A DNA stretch of 64,000 nucleotides from Paraplanobispora takensis (GTDB lineage: Bacteria > Actinomycetota > Actinomycetes > Streptosporangiales > Streptosporangiaceae). The notes under the pieces are model-generated. The model saw only the letters and a list, made by a program, of their open reading frames with translations. It was not told the origin of the DNA and did not search any database. The translations under genes were made by a program, and so were the position numbers. Shown one piece after another: positions 50,592-59,655 of this stretch. The stretch is from the NCBI RefSeq assembly GCF_016863195.1, contig NZ_BOOK01000007.1:101501-165500 (forward strand), written 5' to 3'. Every line of letters begins with the position of its first letter. Position 1 is the first letter of the stretch.

Positions 50592-52763
50592 CTACACGCT
50601 GCGCCGTCCGACGTTGTTGTCGTAGCGGACGATCCGGTCGTGCGGGACCGGCGTGGTGAGGGTCGCGGGAACCGCCGGATCCTCGGCGCCGTGGGCCACG
50701 GCGAGCAGGAGCACGGGCCCGGCGCTCTGCGGTGTCCAGACGAACGGGCCGACCCGGGCGGTGCCGCCCGGCGGGACGGGGTCGGTGACGGTGAGGGTGC
50801 CGAGCGGCTGGAAGTGCGTCGGCCAGATCATCTCCGTGTCCGGGTCGCACCGGAAGGCCTCGACGGTGAAGGAGCCCGCCGCGGCCGTCTGGCTGCCGCG
50901 GTTGCGCAGGCGCACATACAGGTGGTTCGGCTGACCGCCGGCCGGGGGCTGGTGCCCGAGTTCGGGGTCGTCTCCGTCCTCCGGGGCGGTGGTGCGCACC
51001 CAGATGTCCGGCGAGCTCCGGTGCGACACCGGGCCGGGGATGAGGCCGGTGTCCTCCTCGCTGTCGGTGATGTAGACGTCCACGGCCCGTGGCGCCCACA
51101 GGCCGCGCGCCACGAAGACCGCGTCGAGCACTTTGCCGTGCAGGCCGCCGGTCAGCCGGTGGTCGGCGCTGATCATGCCCTGGGCGAGCTGGACGGCGTG
51201 GGCGGCGCCGGTGGAGGTGTTGTCGGGGACCAGGGTCAGCATCTCCACGAACGTCCTGATGACGGTGTCGGCGGCGCGCTGCCGCAGGTCCCGGTCGTCG
51301 GAGTCGCCGCCGAGCCCGAGATACGCCTGCCAGAGGGCCGTGCCGAGCATCGAGTTGCGCAGGTTGGCGCCGTACCGGAAGAAAGCGGCGTCGTCGAAGC
51401 GCTCGGCGCGGTCGAGGGTGCGCTCCGTGCTCCAGCGGTCGGTGGCGTTGTTGTCGAAGGGGAAGGTCTCGGTGCGCCGGTGCCGGGCCATGGCGGCGCT
51501 GTCCCGGAAGACCGCCGCGATGGCGTCGCAGAAGCTGTGCTCGTAGGACCCCGAGCCGCCGTGGTTGCTGTCGAGGAACTCGAACACGCCGTGCAGGTAC
51601 TCGTGGAGGATCACCCCCGCGTCCGCGGCGTCCGGCGTGCCGCCCTCGCCGAAGCGGATCCGCGGCGGGTCTCCCGGCACCCACTGGCTGTTGTCCTGCC
51701 CGTTCAGCCCCTGCGGATCCACATCGACGCGCCGCATGTTCGCGTTGAGCGCCGGGTGGCCGAGCCCGCGCAGGTAGCGGGCGAAGGTGTCGAGCCAGTA
51801 GTACGCGTTGGCGCTGAGGAAGCGCCGGTCCGCGGGATGGGTCTGGTAGACGAAGTCGGGGGTGGCCTCACCCGGCTGGGGGAAGGCGGGCGTGTCCCAG
51901 TCGACGCAGCGGAACCACTCGCCCTTCAGCGTGAACGTGCCGTCGTCGGCCGGGTCGACCTCGGCCTGCACCGTGTGCCGGAAGGCGTCCAGGGTGCCCG
52001 CCGGGGAGGCCGAGCCCAGCGTGGCGTCATCGGACTCGGTCACCGGGTCGGGCATGAAGACCCGCAGGTTGGCGGTGACGTACTTGCCGAGCAGGGCCAC
52101 CCACAGCACCTCGGCGGAGACGGCGTCCACGACCACGCTGAACTGCTCGTAGGGCCCGGTGGTCCGCACTTGGCAGTCGTAGACCAGGTGGACGCGGCCG
52201 TCGGCCCCGGCGCCCGTGCGGAGCAGTGAGAGCGGCGCGGTCGGATAGTCGTGCTCGGGCAGCGGCGGCCTTCGGTCGTCCCGCGTGTAGCCCAGGGTCT
52301 GCCCGGTCACCTCGGCCGCGGCCGCGTACTCCGCGAACGGGGCCACGGCCGCCGCGCCGATCTCGTCGGGCGCTCTCGCCTGTCCGGGGCCGGGCGCCGA
52401 GGCGAGCTGCTCGTCGGTGGAGTTGTCCACGTTCGTGACGCCGGCGAGCCGGATGTCGGCGACGGCCTGCACCCCCGCGCCGAAGACCGGCAGGCCGTTG
52501 TGGAACTGCTGGTACCTGATCCGCAGCGTGTTGACGCCCTCGGTGGCGCCGGTCTCGCGAAGGTCCAGGCCGGCGGTCTTCATCTCGCCCGCCCGCCCCG
52601 ACATGAACTCCTCGATGGCGGCACGGGCCGAGGCGGCCCGCCGTCGCGTCCCGGCCGGATCGTCGTACCGGCGCAGGACGTCGTCGCGCACCGTGTCCCC
52701 GACGTCGGGTGCGACGCGCAGGGGATCCGCGGTGCCGTCACTCGGTTGCTGGTTGCTCGCCAT
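50592..52763 (-). CDS. Thermolysin/fungalysin-like metallopeptidase without a signal peptide
   Basis: 723 residues. An FTP-type propeptide is suggested at about 75-235 by NTLRIRYQQFHNGLPVFGAGV. The gluzincin motif HEYLH is at 387-391; the third ligand is probably Glu408 or a residue near Asp413 in SYEHSFCDAIAA. The spacing differs from both M4 and M36, so it is an atypical member. After about 560 come two beta domains, including a CARDB-like NHLYVRLRNRGSQTAAAGSFTVEAF. No signal peptide is visible (the start is MASNQQPSDGTADP). The genuine N-terminus or a non-classical export route is unclear. Confidence 0.83.
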   Translation of the reverse strand: MASNQQPSDGTADPLRVAPDVGDTVRDDVLRRYDDPAGTRRRAASARAAIEEFMSGRAGEMKTAGLDLRETGATEGVNTLRIRYQQFHNGLPVFGAGVQAVADIRLAGVTNVDNSTDEQLASAPGPGQARAPDEIGAAAVAPFAEYAAAAEVTGQTLGYTRDDRRPPLPEHDYPTAPLSLLRTGAGADGRVHLVYDCQVRTTGPYEQFSVVVDAVSAEVLWVALLGKYVTANLRVFMPDPVTESDDATLGSASPAGTLDAFRHTVQAEVDPADDGTFTLKGEWFRCVDWDTPAFPQPGEATPDFVYQTHPADRRFLSANAYYWLDTFARYLRGLGHPALNANMRRVDVDPQGLNGQDNSQWVPGDPPRIRFGEGGTPDAADAGVILHEYLHGVFEFLDSNHGGSGSYEHSFCDAIAAVFRDSAAMARHRRTETFPFDNNATDRWSTERTLDRAERFDDAAFFRYGANLRNSMLGTALWQAYLGLGGDSDDRDLRQRAADTVIRTFVEMLTLVPDNTSTGAAHAVQLAQGMISADHRLTGGLHGKVLDAVFVARGLWAPRAVDVYITDSEEDTGLIPGPVSHRSSPDIWVRTTAPEDGDDPELGHQPPAGGQPNHLYVRLRNRGSQTAAAGSFTVEAFRCDPDTEMIWPTHFQPLGTLTVTDPVPPGGTARVGPFVWTPQSAGPVLLLAVAHGAEDPAVPATLTTPVPHDRIVRYDNNVGRRSV

Positions 52764-53016
52764 GGCACGCGCTCCTCGGTGGGCCGGAGACCAATGCGAC
52801 GGAGAAGAGGGGGAAAGAGAGCCTGCAGTGGCTTCTCACCCTAGGAACGGCGGCGCCGTCACCGCTTCCGTGGGGGACCTAGGGATTTCCCTAAGTGGGT
52901 GTTTGATCCCGTGATTTCCGTCTGATCCGTACTCAGGTGCCACTCCTACCTGGCGCGGCACCTAACCCGCCACCGCACAGCCCCGACAGACGGACTCTGC
53001 AGGATGAAACGCCCTG

Positions 53017-53391
53017 TTAGGGGCGGGTGATCGCTATCGATTGCCGGTCCGGGGTTTCGAGCCTGCGCTCACCCAGCAGGCTCTCCAGCCGGATGTGGGT
53101 GCTTTGCTCAGCAGACGTGCCCCGGAAAGGATCTCCCGGCTCTACGCAGCTGTAGTTGATGAACACCTCGACGGTGACCACGGCGGAGGTCTCGGTCACC
53201 TCAGTCCGGTCGACCTCGGTGCAGACCGGGCCGTCGGTGAAGCGTTCGCCCTCAAACGTCACAGTGACCGTCTGGTCGTCACCGGCGATGGAGGCCTTGG
53301 TGATGCGGGCCGACCATGGCTGGTGGCCGCAGGCGGTGATCAGCACCCCGAGAAGCGCCGCCACCATGGCCGGGCGAAGCGTACGGATCAT
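53017..53391 (-). CDS. Small lipoprotein, paralogue B
   Basis: 124 residues. The lipobox is LLGVLITAC (Cys20). The mature part has a beta-rich pattern ITKASIAGDDQTVTVTFEG, CTEVDRTEVTETSAVVTVEV, and ends RQSIAITRP. The ATG at 53391 places the signal peptide correctly; an earlier in-frame start adds 42 basic residues. It is clearly homologous to the lipoprotein at 53653-54039, with shared TEVTET and QSI.ITRP-type ends. Two cysteines in the mature domain are conserved between them. Function unknown. Confidence 0.8.
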   Translation of the reverse strand: MIRTLRPAMVAALLGVLITACGHQPWSARITKASIAGDDQTVTVTFEGERFTDGPVCTEVDRTEVTETSAVVTVEVFINYSCVEPGDPFRGTSAEQSTHIRLESLLGERRLETPDRQSIAITRP

Positions 53392-53596
53392 GACCGGTCC
53401 TATCGGATAATGCCGGTACGGGTGCCCCGCTTGATGCTGCCGTGCTTCGAGCGCCCTGGCAGCCGCCTTCCGCGTGGAAGGTTGTCTTTGGGGTTGTGAC
53501 GATGCCCGTGATGGCACCGATGAAGGGACCCACTAGGTCGTCATCGCCCTTAAGCGCGGCAAATACCAGGCGCAAGCCCTTCGGATAGTTTGCCGT

Positions 53597-53645
53597 ACCC
53601 CTCTGTCCCTGCCGCGCATCGGCAGCTCGGCAGGGACAGAGGGGT
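53597..53645 (-). terminator. Terminator downstream of lipoprotein A
   Basis: A perfect 18-bp stem (ACCCCTCTGTCCCTGCCG and its complement) with a 13-base loop, 8 bp after the stop of the minus-strand lipoprotein gene at 53653. Confidence 0.8.
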
Positions 53646-53652
53646 GTTTCGG

Positions 53653-54039
53653 TTACGGGCGGCGGATGGTGATGGACTGCCCATCGGGCATCTCCACCAC
53701 CCGATCCCCCAACGGGGCGGTCAGATGGATCTGCACGGTCTGCTCGACACCGGTGCCGGCGACGAGCTCGGTGGGGCTTCCTTCACAGACGTTTGCGAGG
53801 TGGATCCCGATCGTGACGCGTTGAGCCGTCTCGGTGACCTCAGTGTCATCGACGGCCGTGCACACCTTCCCGTCGATGCGATCCCCGGTGAAGGTGACGC
53901 TCACCGTCCGCTCATCAGGCGAGATCACCGCTTCGGTGATCACGGCCAGCCGCTCGCTGTGCACGCATCCCGCGGTCAGCAGACCGGTGAGTGTCGCCAC
54001 CATGGCCAGTCGAAGCGCGCTGCTGCGGTGGCACTTCAT
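53653..54039 (-). CDS. Small lipoprotein, paralogue A, coupled to the exoprotease gene
   Basis: 128 residues. Lipobox LLTAGC (near residue 23). The mature domain has ITEAVISPDERTVSVTFTGD, CTAVDDTEVTETAQRVTIGI and ends PDGQSITIRRP. Its ATG overlaps the stop of the DNRLRE-trypsin protease gene (ATGA), so the two are made together. A cell-surface lipoprotein coupled to a secreted protease could be an inhibitor, anchor or immunity-like partner; that is inference. A strong terminator follows. Confidence 0.82.
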   Translation of the reverse strand: MKCHRSSALRLAMVATLTGLLTAGCVHSERLAVITEAVISPDERTVSVTFTGDRIDGKVCTAVDDTEVTETAQRVTIGIHLANVCEGSPTELVAGTGVEQTVQIHLTAPLGDRVVEMPDGQSITIRRP

Positions 54040-56761
54040 CGGGCGATTCCGGTTTGCGTGGTCCGCTTGATGCTTCCGGGCATGGCGTTGACCGCATGAC
54101 GGATGTCGGTGAACAGGTGACGGCAGGGCAGGAAGAAGTTCGCCTCTGTCTGATCCCTTCGGCCGCCGCTGGTGATACCGCGCGCCACGACCCGCCCGTC
54201 CTGCTGCCGGATGGTGTAGACCGGGGAGCCGGAGTCGCCTGGCTGGGTGCACGTGCCGGAAGACTTCTCGCCGATGACCAGGTAGCGGACGGTCTCGCTG
54301 TTGCCGTAGCGGACGCTCTTGCCCACCTCTTTCACCGTCCAGCCACAGGTTTCTCCACTCACCCTTCCCGAGACACAGTATCGATCACCGACCTTCGCAT
54401 ACTCGCTGTACACCCCGGAGACATAACGACGCTGCGTGGAGGTGGGGCTGCCGATCCAAACCGAGGCCGATCCTCCTCCCTTGCGCTGGGTCAGGTAGAT
54501 CAGTGCCAGATCACCGCGGTACTTCGACTGCCCGGACAGCTTCACCGTTCCCTTGGGGCCATAGGTGTCGTAAGCAACCAGGCCCAAGCTTGCACCGGTG
54601 CTGTCGTGGCAGTGCCCGGCGGTCAGCATGGCCGCGGTCCTACCGTCCATCCACGCGAACCCGGTCGTGCACGGGCCGTAGGCGGCGCCTCCGGCGATGT
54701 AGTCGCCGATGTCGTTGTTGCGTGATTCGGTGGTGATCGGGACCTGGGCAGGGTCGATCAACCGAATGGCGACCTTGTCCAGCCCGTAACGAGCCGCCAG
54801 GGCCTGGCGCATCTCCACGCTGGCGCTGGTGGCCTCCACCACCACGCGGTTGCGCTGCGGCTGCACCCCGCTGATGTGGATGTCGCCGGCGCCGGGCAGT
54901 TGCGTGGCGTCGAGGTCGGCGATCTCATCGGCGATCGCCTGCAGCGATCCAGCGCTGTATTTGGCGTTGGCCACCGCGGAGGTGATGCTGTAGGAGACGG
55001 TCGTGGCCGCCGAGGTGTCCGGGATCTCTGCGGCATCGCCTTCCTCGGAGGCTTCCACCGCGCCGGGGACCGTCGGATCGTCGCTGCCCTCGCCGGTGAC
55101 GGCCTGGCCGGTGAGGGTCTTGGCGGCCAGGGTCTGCCCGGTGGTGGTCACCGCCGGGGTGATGAGCTGGCCGGTCTCGGCATCGGCATACGGCTGGGCC
55201 AGGTCGACCGGATTGGCCTCGGCGGCCTCGGTGGCCTTGTCCAGGGCGGCCGACAGGGCATCCGACATCTGCGGCACGTCCTCGCCGTTGCCGCGGAAGA
55301 CCTCCACCCCATCGGCGCCGGCCGGAGCCACGATGCCCTGGTCTTCGTACTTGACCACCAGGGTGGGCGGGTGGCCGCCGGCGAACTCGGCCGAGTGGAA
55401 CATCCGCCAGTTGGTGACGTCACTCTCATTGGCCGCGCGCACCTGCAGGCCGTAGTTGGGAGCGCCGTTCGCCCAGTCGGCCACGATGCCCTCAATCGAC
55501 CACCACAGCCACTCTTCCTTGCAGTTGGGTGCGCCGTAGGAGGCCCGGTTGGTGATGGCGTCCTCGGCGGTGGTGGTCGGCTGGGCCGACAAGGTGACCT
55601 TGGTCCAGGCCGAGGTGATGCGGCGGACCTGGATGCCGGAGCCGACGACCATGCCGCAGGCGTTGGACTTGTAGCTCCACAGCTTCAGATCGGCGTTGAG
55701 GATGGCTTTGCCGGTCAGCGCGGTGGTGTCGAACTTCAGGTAGGTGCGGGCGACCTTGGCTCCGTTGCCGAACTTGCCGGCGTGCAGCCAGGTGGAGGCG
55801 TTGCCGGGGCTGGGGTAGTCGGTGGAGACGAAGGTGTCGGTGCTCAGCGCCAGCGAGGTCCACGGATCGATGCGCACCGGGTAGTGCACGGCCGGGTCGG
55901 CCAGGAAGCCGGCATCCGGGCGCAATACCAGCACCTGCTGGCCGCGCTCTTTGACGATCTCGGTGGTGACCACCGCGCGCCGGCCGGCGTCGGGCGACTG
56001 CTCAGCCGCGGCGTCCCACATCTGCGGGTCGGGAGCTCACCGATGAGGGCCCCCGCCTCATCGGTGAGCTCCAGGCGGCCTTCGCCGCGCTTGGCGCCCT
56101 TGGCGGCCGTGCGGGCCAGCTTCATGCCGGTCAGCTCCAGCGGCATGCGGATCTCGAGCGGGCCGGTGGGCCGCTTGCGCAGCACCACATCGTGGGTGAA
56201 GCCGGTGGACAGGGCGGTGACCACCAGGTCACCGCCGGGGATGACGTCGGCGAAGGTCGCGGTGTCGCCGTCGATGCGCGGCGCGGGCAGGGTCTTGGCC
56301 CAGCGCACCCCGAAGGCCTTGCCGTTGCCGTGGCGCAGGCGCAGGAACGGCCCCGCGCCGCCGGCGGAGATCTCCACTGCGGCCTTGGCCACCTTGGGCC
56401 GCAGCACTCCGCCGTCGTGGATCAGGGTGGTGTCGATGTCGCGCCAGGTGCCGTTGTGCTTGAGGCGGACCGGGCCGGCGTGCAGCTCGGTCTTGAGCGT
56501 CTGATCAGGCATGGCCCAGGTGGTGGACTGCTCGGCCAGCAGCTCATCGATGCGCACCGGCCGGCCGCGTTCGCGGGCGGCCTTCTTGGCGGCCTGCTTG
56601 CCGATCGTTGATGAGGCGGTCGTGTCGGTTTCCGGGGCCGGCTGCGGGTCGGCCGCGGCCGATGCGGTCACGGTGGCCAGGCCCGTGGAGGTCATGGCGG
56701 TTATCGCCAATGCGGCGGCCATCGTGCGCAGCGGTCGCCGTGCGGCGGGAGATGGGATCAC
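54036..56761 (-). pseudogene. Frameshifted secreted DNRLRE-trypsin fusion protease
   Basis: Two long reading frames make one protein of about 908 residues. The first (56761 to about 56030) has a signal peptide and an N-terminal region like that of large DNRLRE/RHS exoproteins. The second (about 56030 to 54036) continues from MWDAAAEQSPDAG with a DNRLRE/CBM96-like domain (TFVSTDYPSPGNASTWLHAG, RTYLKFDTTAL). A linker and alpha-lytic-like pro-region follow, then a trypsin-like domain with MLTAGHC, GDLALIYL and TQPGDSGSPVYT. One missing G in the GAGCTCCCG-ACCCGCAG junction near 56030 explains the break; restoring it gives ELPDPQMWDA. This is either a recent pseudogene or a sequencing error. Coupled to lipoprotein A. 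Confidence 0.8.
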
Positions 56762-58018
56762 AGAGGGTCCTCACTGGGTGTGACAAAGCCCCATCACCTT
56801 ATGTCCGCTTTATGCATGTTTCGTACAGAAAGTCCATATTCTCTAATTGGTGGACCAGGGCGAGGCAAGAGGCGCCACCGAAAGGGCCATTTCGCTACAT
56901 AGAGCAATTTCTATTGAGCACACTGCTACCAAAAGCTGCTTCCTGTCTCAGACACGGTGCGTGACACCTCTCCTCCAGGCTCACCTGAGGCCTTTGCGGC
57001 TCAGATCGCGCCGATCTCGATCAGCCAGGCGGCATCGCCGACGAACACCCTTACAACGCCAGCCGGGTGCAGGCTGTCCAATAACACAGCGTCACCGCAG
57101 GAGGTGACGGCCCGACGATCGCCCCGACCCCGGTCGGCGCCCAGCCAGCTGCTGGTGATCGTCAGAGCTGCACCGGTCTGCCACCTTTGGGTCCAGTTAC
57201 CGGCCGCGGCCGCCCCGGGCGCGGATCGAACGCCCTGCCCTTGTGCTCGATGGACCCTGTGCCAACGCAGGAGGCGACGGGCCGGCGCTCGCCAAGACAG
57301 CGCTGGCTGGCCAGCTCGGAGTACCGGGCGCGGAAGCCGCGCGCAGGGCATCGGCGTACTGGCGGCGTGACCACGCTCCAGATACAAGTCTTGGAAGAAA
57401 TAGGTCAGGACGCCGGAGCAAGGCCGGCGGCCGCTTTTCAGTTCTGCTCCAGATGTCACCGCAGGCTCGGTGGCCATCTGATACGTCTCTATACCCCTGT
57501 TACAGAAGTTGCTTTAGGGTTGATATTTACGTAAGTGATCCACGGTAGGAAGCTTGCTCAGCAGCTCCCCCTCTTCCGTGAGGAGCGTTCTGACCTCATG
57601 CTCCTTACGGAGCGTAAGACCGCGAACGTGTGATCCTCCTCACATCTAAAGCGCCATTCGGTTGTGCAGCTTCTTCATGGGCCGTCCATACGAGCATGAC
57701 CGATGCGTTATCGGGACGAAGCGCTATTCACAGATCGTGACGACTCCACTACAACATGGACAGTGGGTGCGAACTGGGCGTGTTCTGCTTGCGTAGCCCT
57801 CTTCTCAGGAGTAGACACATCTACGCACCTGGATCTCAGCAGGGGTCGTGCGCGCCGATGCGCCCGGCATGCTCTGCGACGACGATCTAGCGTGCGAAGA
57901 CGGGCTCGCTGAAGCTCCGCTGCCGAACGAGATGGTGGGGACACGGCGAGCCCTTCGCGTATCCAGAAGTCCCAGGGGCGCTACTGGAGCGCTCCGACAA
58001 CAGAAAAGTGGAGAACTG
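56762..58018. other. Gene-poor, lower-GC stretch with decayed fragments
   Basis: About 1.26 kb with no convincing intact gene. It is visibly more AT-rich than the rest. At 57300-57333 a 34-bp segment matches 58947-58980 (inside the coiled-coil gene) at 30 positions; on the minus strand it reads RARYSELASQRC against RARHAELANQRR. The minus-strand frame at 57001 to about 57190 looks coding-like (GDAVLLDSLHPAGVVRVFVG) but has no start. This is best read as the remains of a mobile element. Confidence 0.6.
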
Positions 58019-58261
58019 ATGGAAGCTCACGAGCCCCCCAATGACGTGGGGCTTCCCGAGGTAACGGCGCAGCCCGTGCCTCGCGACCAGGATCAGTCCC
58101 CAAATGAGGTGGCTGACGGAGAGGAGGAAGGAAATACGTGGGCTGAGGCAGCCTGCCGATTCGCCGGAGTGGTCCAGGAGGCGCTGGGCAGCACCTCCCG
58201 AACCATCCGGCTTTGCGCCCTGATCGCGACTGCCATCGCGACCTGGCTGCTGCTGAGGTAA
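58019..58261 (+). CDS. Small tail-anchored membrane protein
   Basis: 80 residues. The first 40 are Pro/Asp/Glu/Gln-rich. A helix AEAACRFAGVVQEALGSTSRT follows, and the C-terminal segment LCALIATAIATWLLLR is a membrane anchor with a single trailing Arg. ATG at 58019 follows GTGGAGAACTG. A perfect 12-bp hairpin lies 23 bp after the stop. It is the only clean gene in a decayed, lower-GC stretch between two DNRLRE exoprotein genes. Function unknown. Confidence 0.7.
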   Translation: MEAHEPPNDVGLPEVTAQPVPRDQDQSPNEVADGEEEGNTWAEAACRFAGVVQEALGSTSRTIRLCALIATAIATWLLLR

Positions 58262-58284
58262 GCACTCAGCGAAGAGATAGAAAC

Positions 58285-58311
58285 GCGGCCCCAGGCTAAG
58301 CCTGGGGCCGC
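58285..58311 (+). terminator. Hairpin after the small membrane protein gene
   Basis: GCGGCCCCAGGC, loop TAA, GCCTGGGGCCGC: a perfect 12-bp stem 23 bp after the stop codon. Confidence 0.75.
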
Positions 58312-58556
58312 TCGCACAACAGCCTCTTTAACAAGATCGGTACAATTAACTGCCAAATCGTCAAGAGTTATCCCGTCATCTTGTCTGTATGTAGGGCTAT
58401 GTCGCATATGCCGAGCTAGCCGTGCGGCCATACTGAGGCAGCCGCTGCCGGCGTAGCGCGTTGGTATAGGGCGGAGCAGGCCCCGGGCGGACGGCCTCTT
58501 CCCGTCTTCGGAAGGTTGCCTATTAAGGCAGTCCAAGCTGACACGGCGTCTCGTCT

Positions 58557-59297
58557 TTACAGGCGCGGGCCTCGATGGCGGAAGGAATCCCCCAGACTCG
58601 GGCCGGGGGAGTAGCTCTGGCGCTCGCGCTGTCGCCGGCTGCGCTCCTGCTGCGCCTGGTGCGCCTGCTCGGCCGCGCGCAGGACCTCCAAGTGGCGGGC
58701 GGCGGCCGGATCGCGCCGGGCCCTCTCCTCGCCTCGGCGCTCGGCCGGGCTCAAGCCCTGGCGGTAGTGCTGTTCGGCCGTCAGCACCGACAAGGTCTGC
58801 CGGGCCTGGCTGAGCTGGGAGAAACCGACACCGGGGGGACGCAGGTTAGCGGCCCGGATGCGGGCTTCGGGGCTGCCGGGGTCCGGATCGCCGAACTCAC
58901 GGCGGACCCGCGCGGCGGCCTCGGTGCGCACCGCCTCGTTGAAGCGGCGCTGGTTGGCCAGCTCGGCGTGCCGGGCACGGATCTGCGCCCATTGCTCGGG
59001 CGCGGGAGCCGTCTGCAGGGCAGCGGAGTAGTGGCGGTGTGCCGCCACCGCGACCTGCTGGACCCGGGCCAACTCGGTCTCGGCACGATCAAGCGCCTGT
59101 TCCATGCGGGTGCGGGTGCCACTGACCTTGAACTGCGAGAGCGGCCCGCCGTAGCGCTCGATCAGGGCGTCCTCACGCCGATCGACGATCTTACTCATGT
59201 GCGCGACCTTCGCCTCGGCGCTCTCGACCCGCACCTGGGCGGTCTCGGCTGCGGTGATGCGCTTCAGCTGCGCGGCCAGGTCCTCGCGTTCGGCCAT
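58557..59297 (-). CDS. Coiled-coil protein, probably a 5'-truncated relaxase-like fragment
   Basis: 246 residues from the first ATG, but the same frame is open to about 59515 (HYLERVACLERPYGLLSDAQ, then Gln/Ala-rich helix) and is then closed by a TGA. The upstream part reads on smoothly, so the gene has lost its 5' end. The product is nearly all helical coiled coil (AQLKRITAAETAQVRVESAE) and ends in QSYSPGPSLGDSFRHRGPRL. It resembles the C-terminal region of actinobacterial MobF-type conjugative relaxases; this is a guess from pattern. It lies 350 bp from the next exoprotein gene. Confidence 0.55.
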   Translation of the reverse strand: MAEREDLAAQLKRITAAETAQVRVESAEAKVAHMSKIVDRREDALIERYGGPLSQFKVSGTRTRMEQALDRAETELARVQQVAVAAHRHYSAALQTAPAPEQWAQIRARHAELANQRRFNEAVRTEAAARVRREFGDPDPGSPEARIRAANLRPPGVGFSQLSQARQTLSVLTAEQHYRQGLSPAERRGEERARRDPAAARHLEVLRAAEQAHQAQQERSRRQRERQSYSPGPSLGDSFRHRGPRL

Positions 59298-59655
59298 CAG
59301 GTCGGCGCTCGCCTGCTCCTGGTGGGCCAGGCGCCGCTGGCCACGCAGCTGCGCGTCCGCCGTGACGGCGGCGACCTGTTCGGCGAGCGTGTCAACGGTC
59401 GCGGTAGCGGTGATGATCTGCTGCTGCAGCTGAGCATCCGACAGCAGCCCGTAAGGGCGCTCCAGGCAAGCAACACGCTCGAGGTAGTGCTGGTGGATGG
59501 CGCTCCTCGGCCCTCACGCTCCCAGCAACTGGCGGCCGCCCAGCGCGCCGCACGCCAGGCCGCCCGCGGCGATGCCGTCGCCGGCGCGGCCGCCGCCCGG
59601 GCCGCCTTGGCCACCGCCAGCCCTCGGGCCCGCGCCCAGATGCAGCCTCAGCGCA

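Noticed and set aside
57001..57477. A 158-codon minus-strand frame in the decayed stretch
   Set aside because: The first half is Arg/Ala/Pro noise. Only the last 60 residues look coding-like, with no ribosome site or start. Treated as a relic, not a gene.
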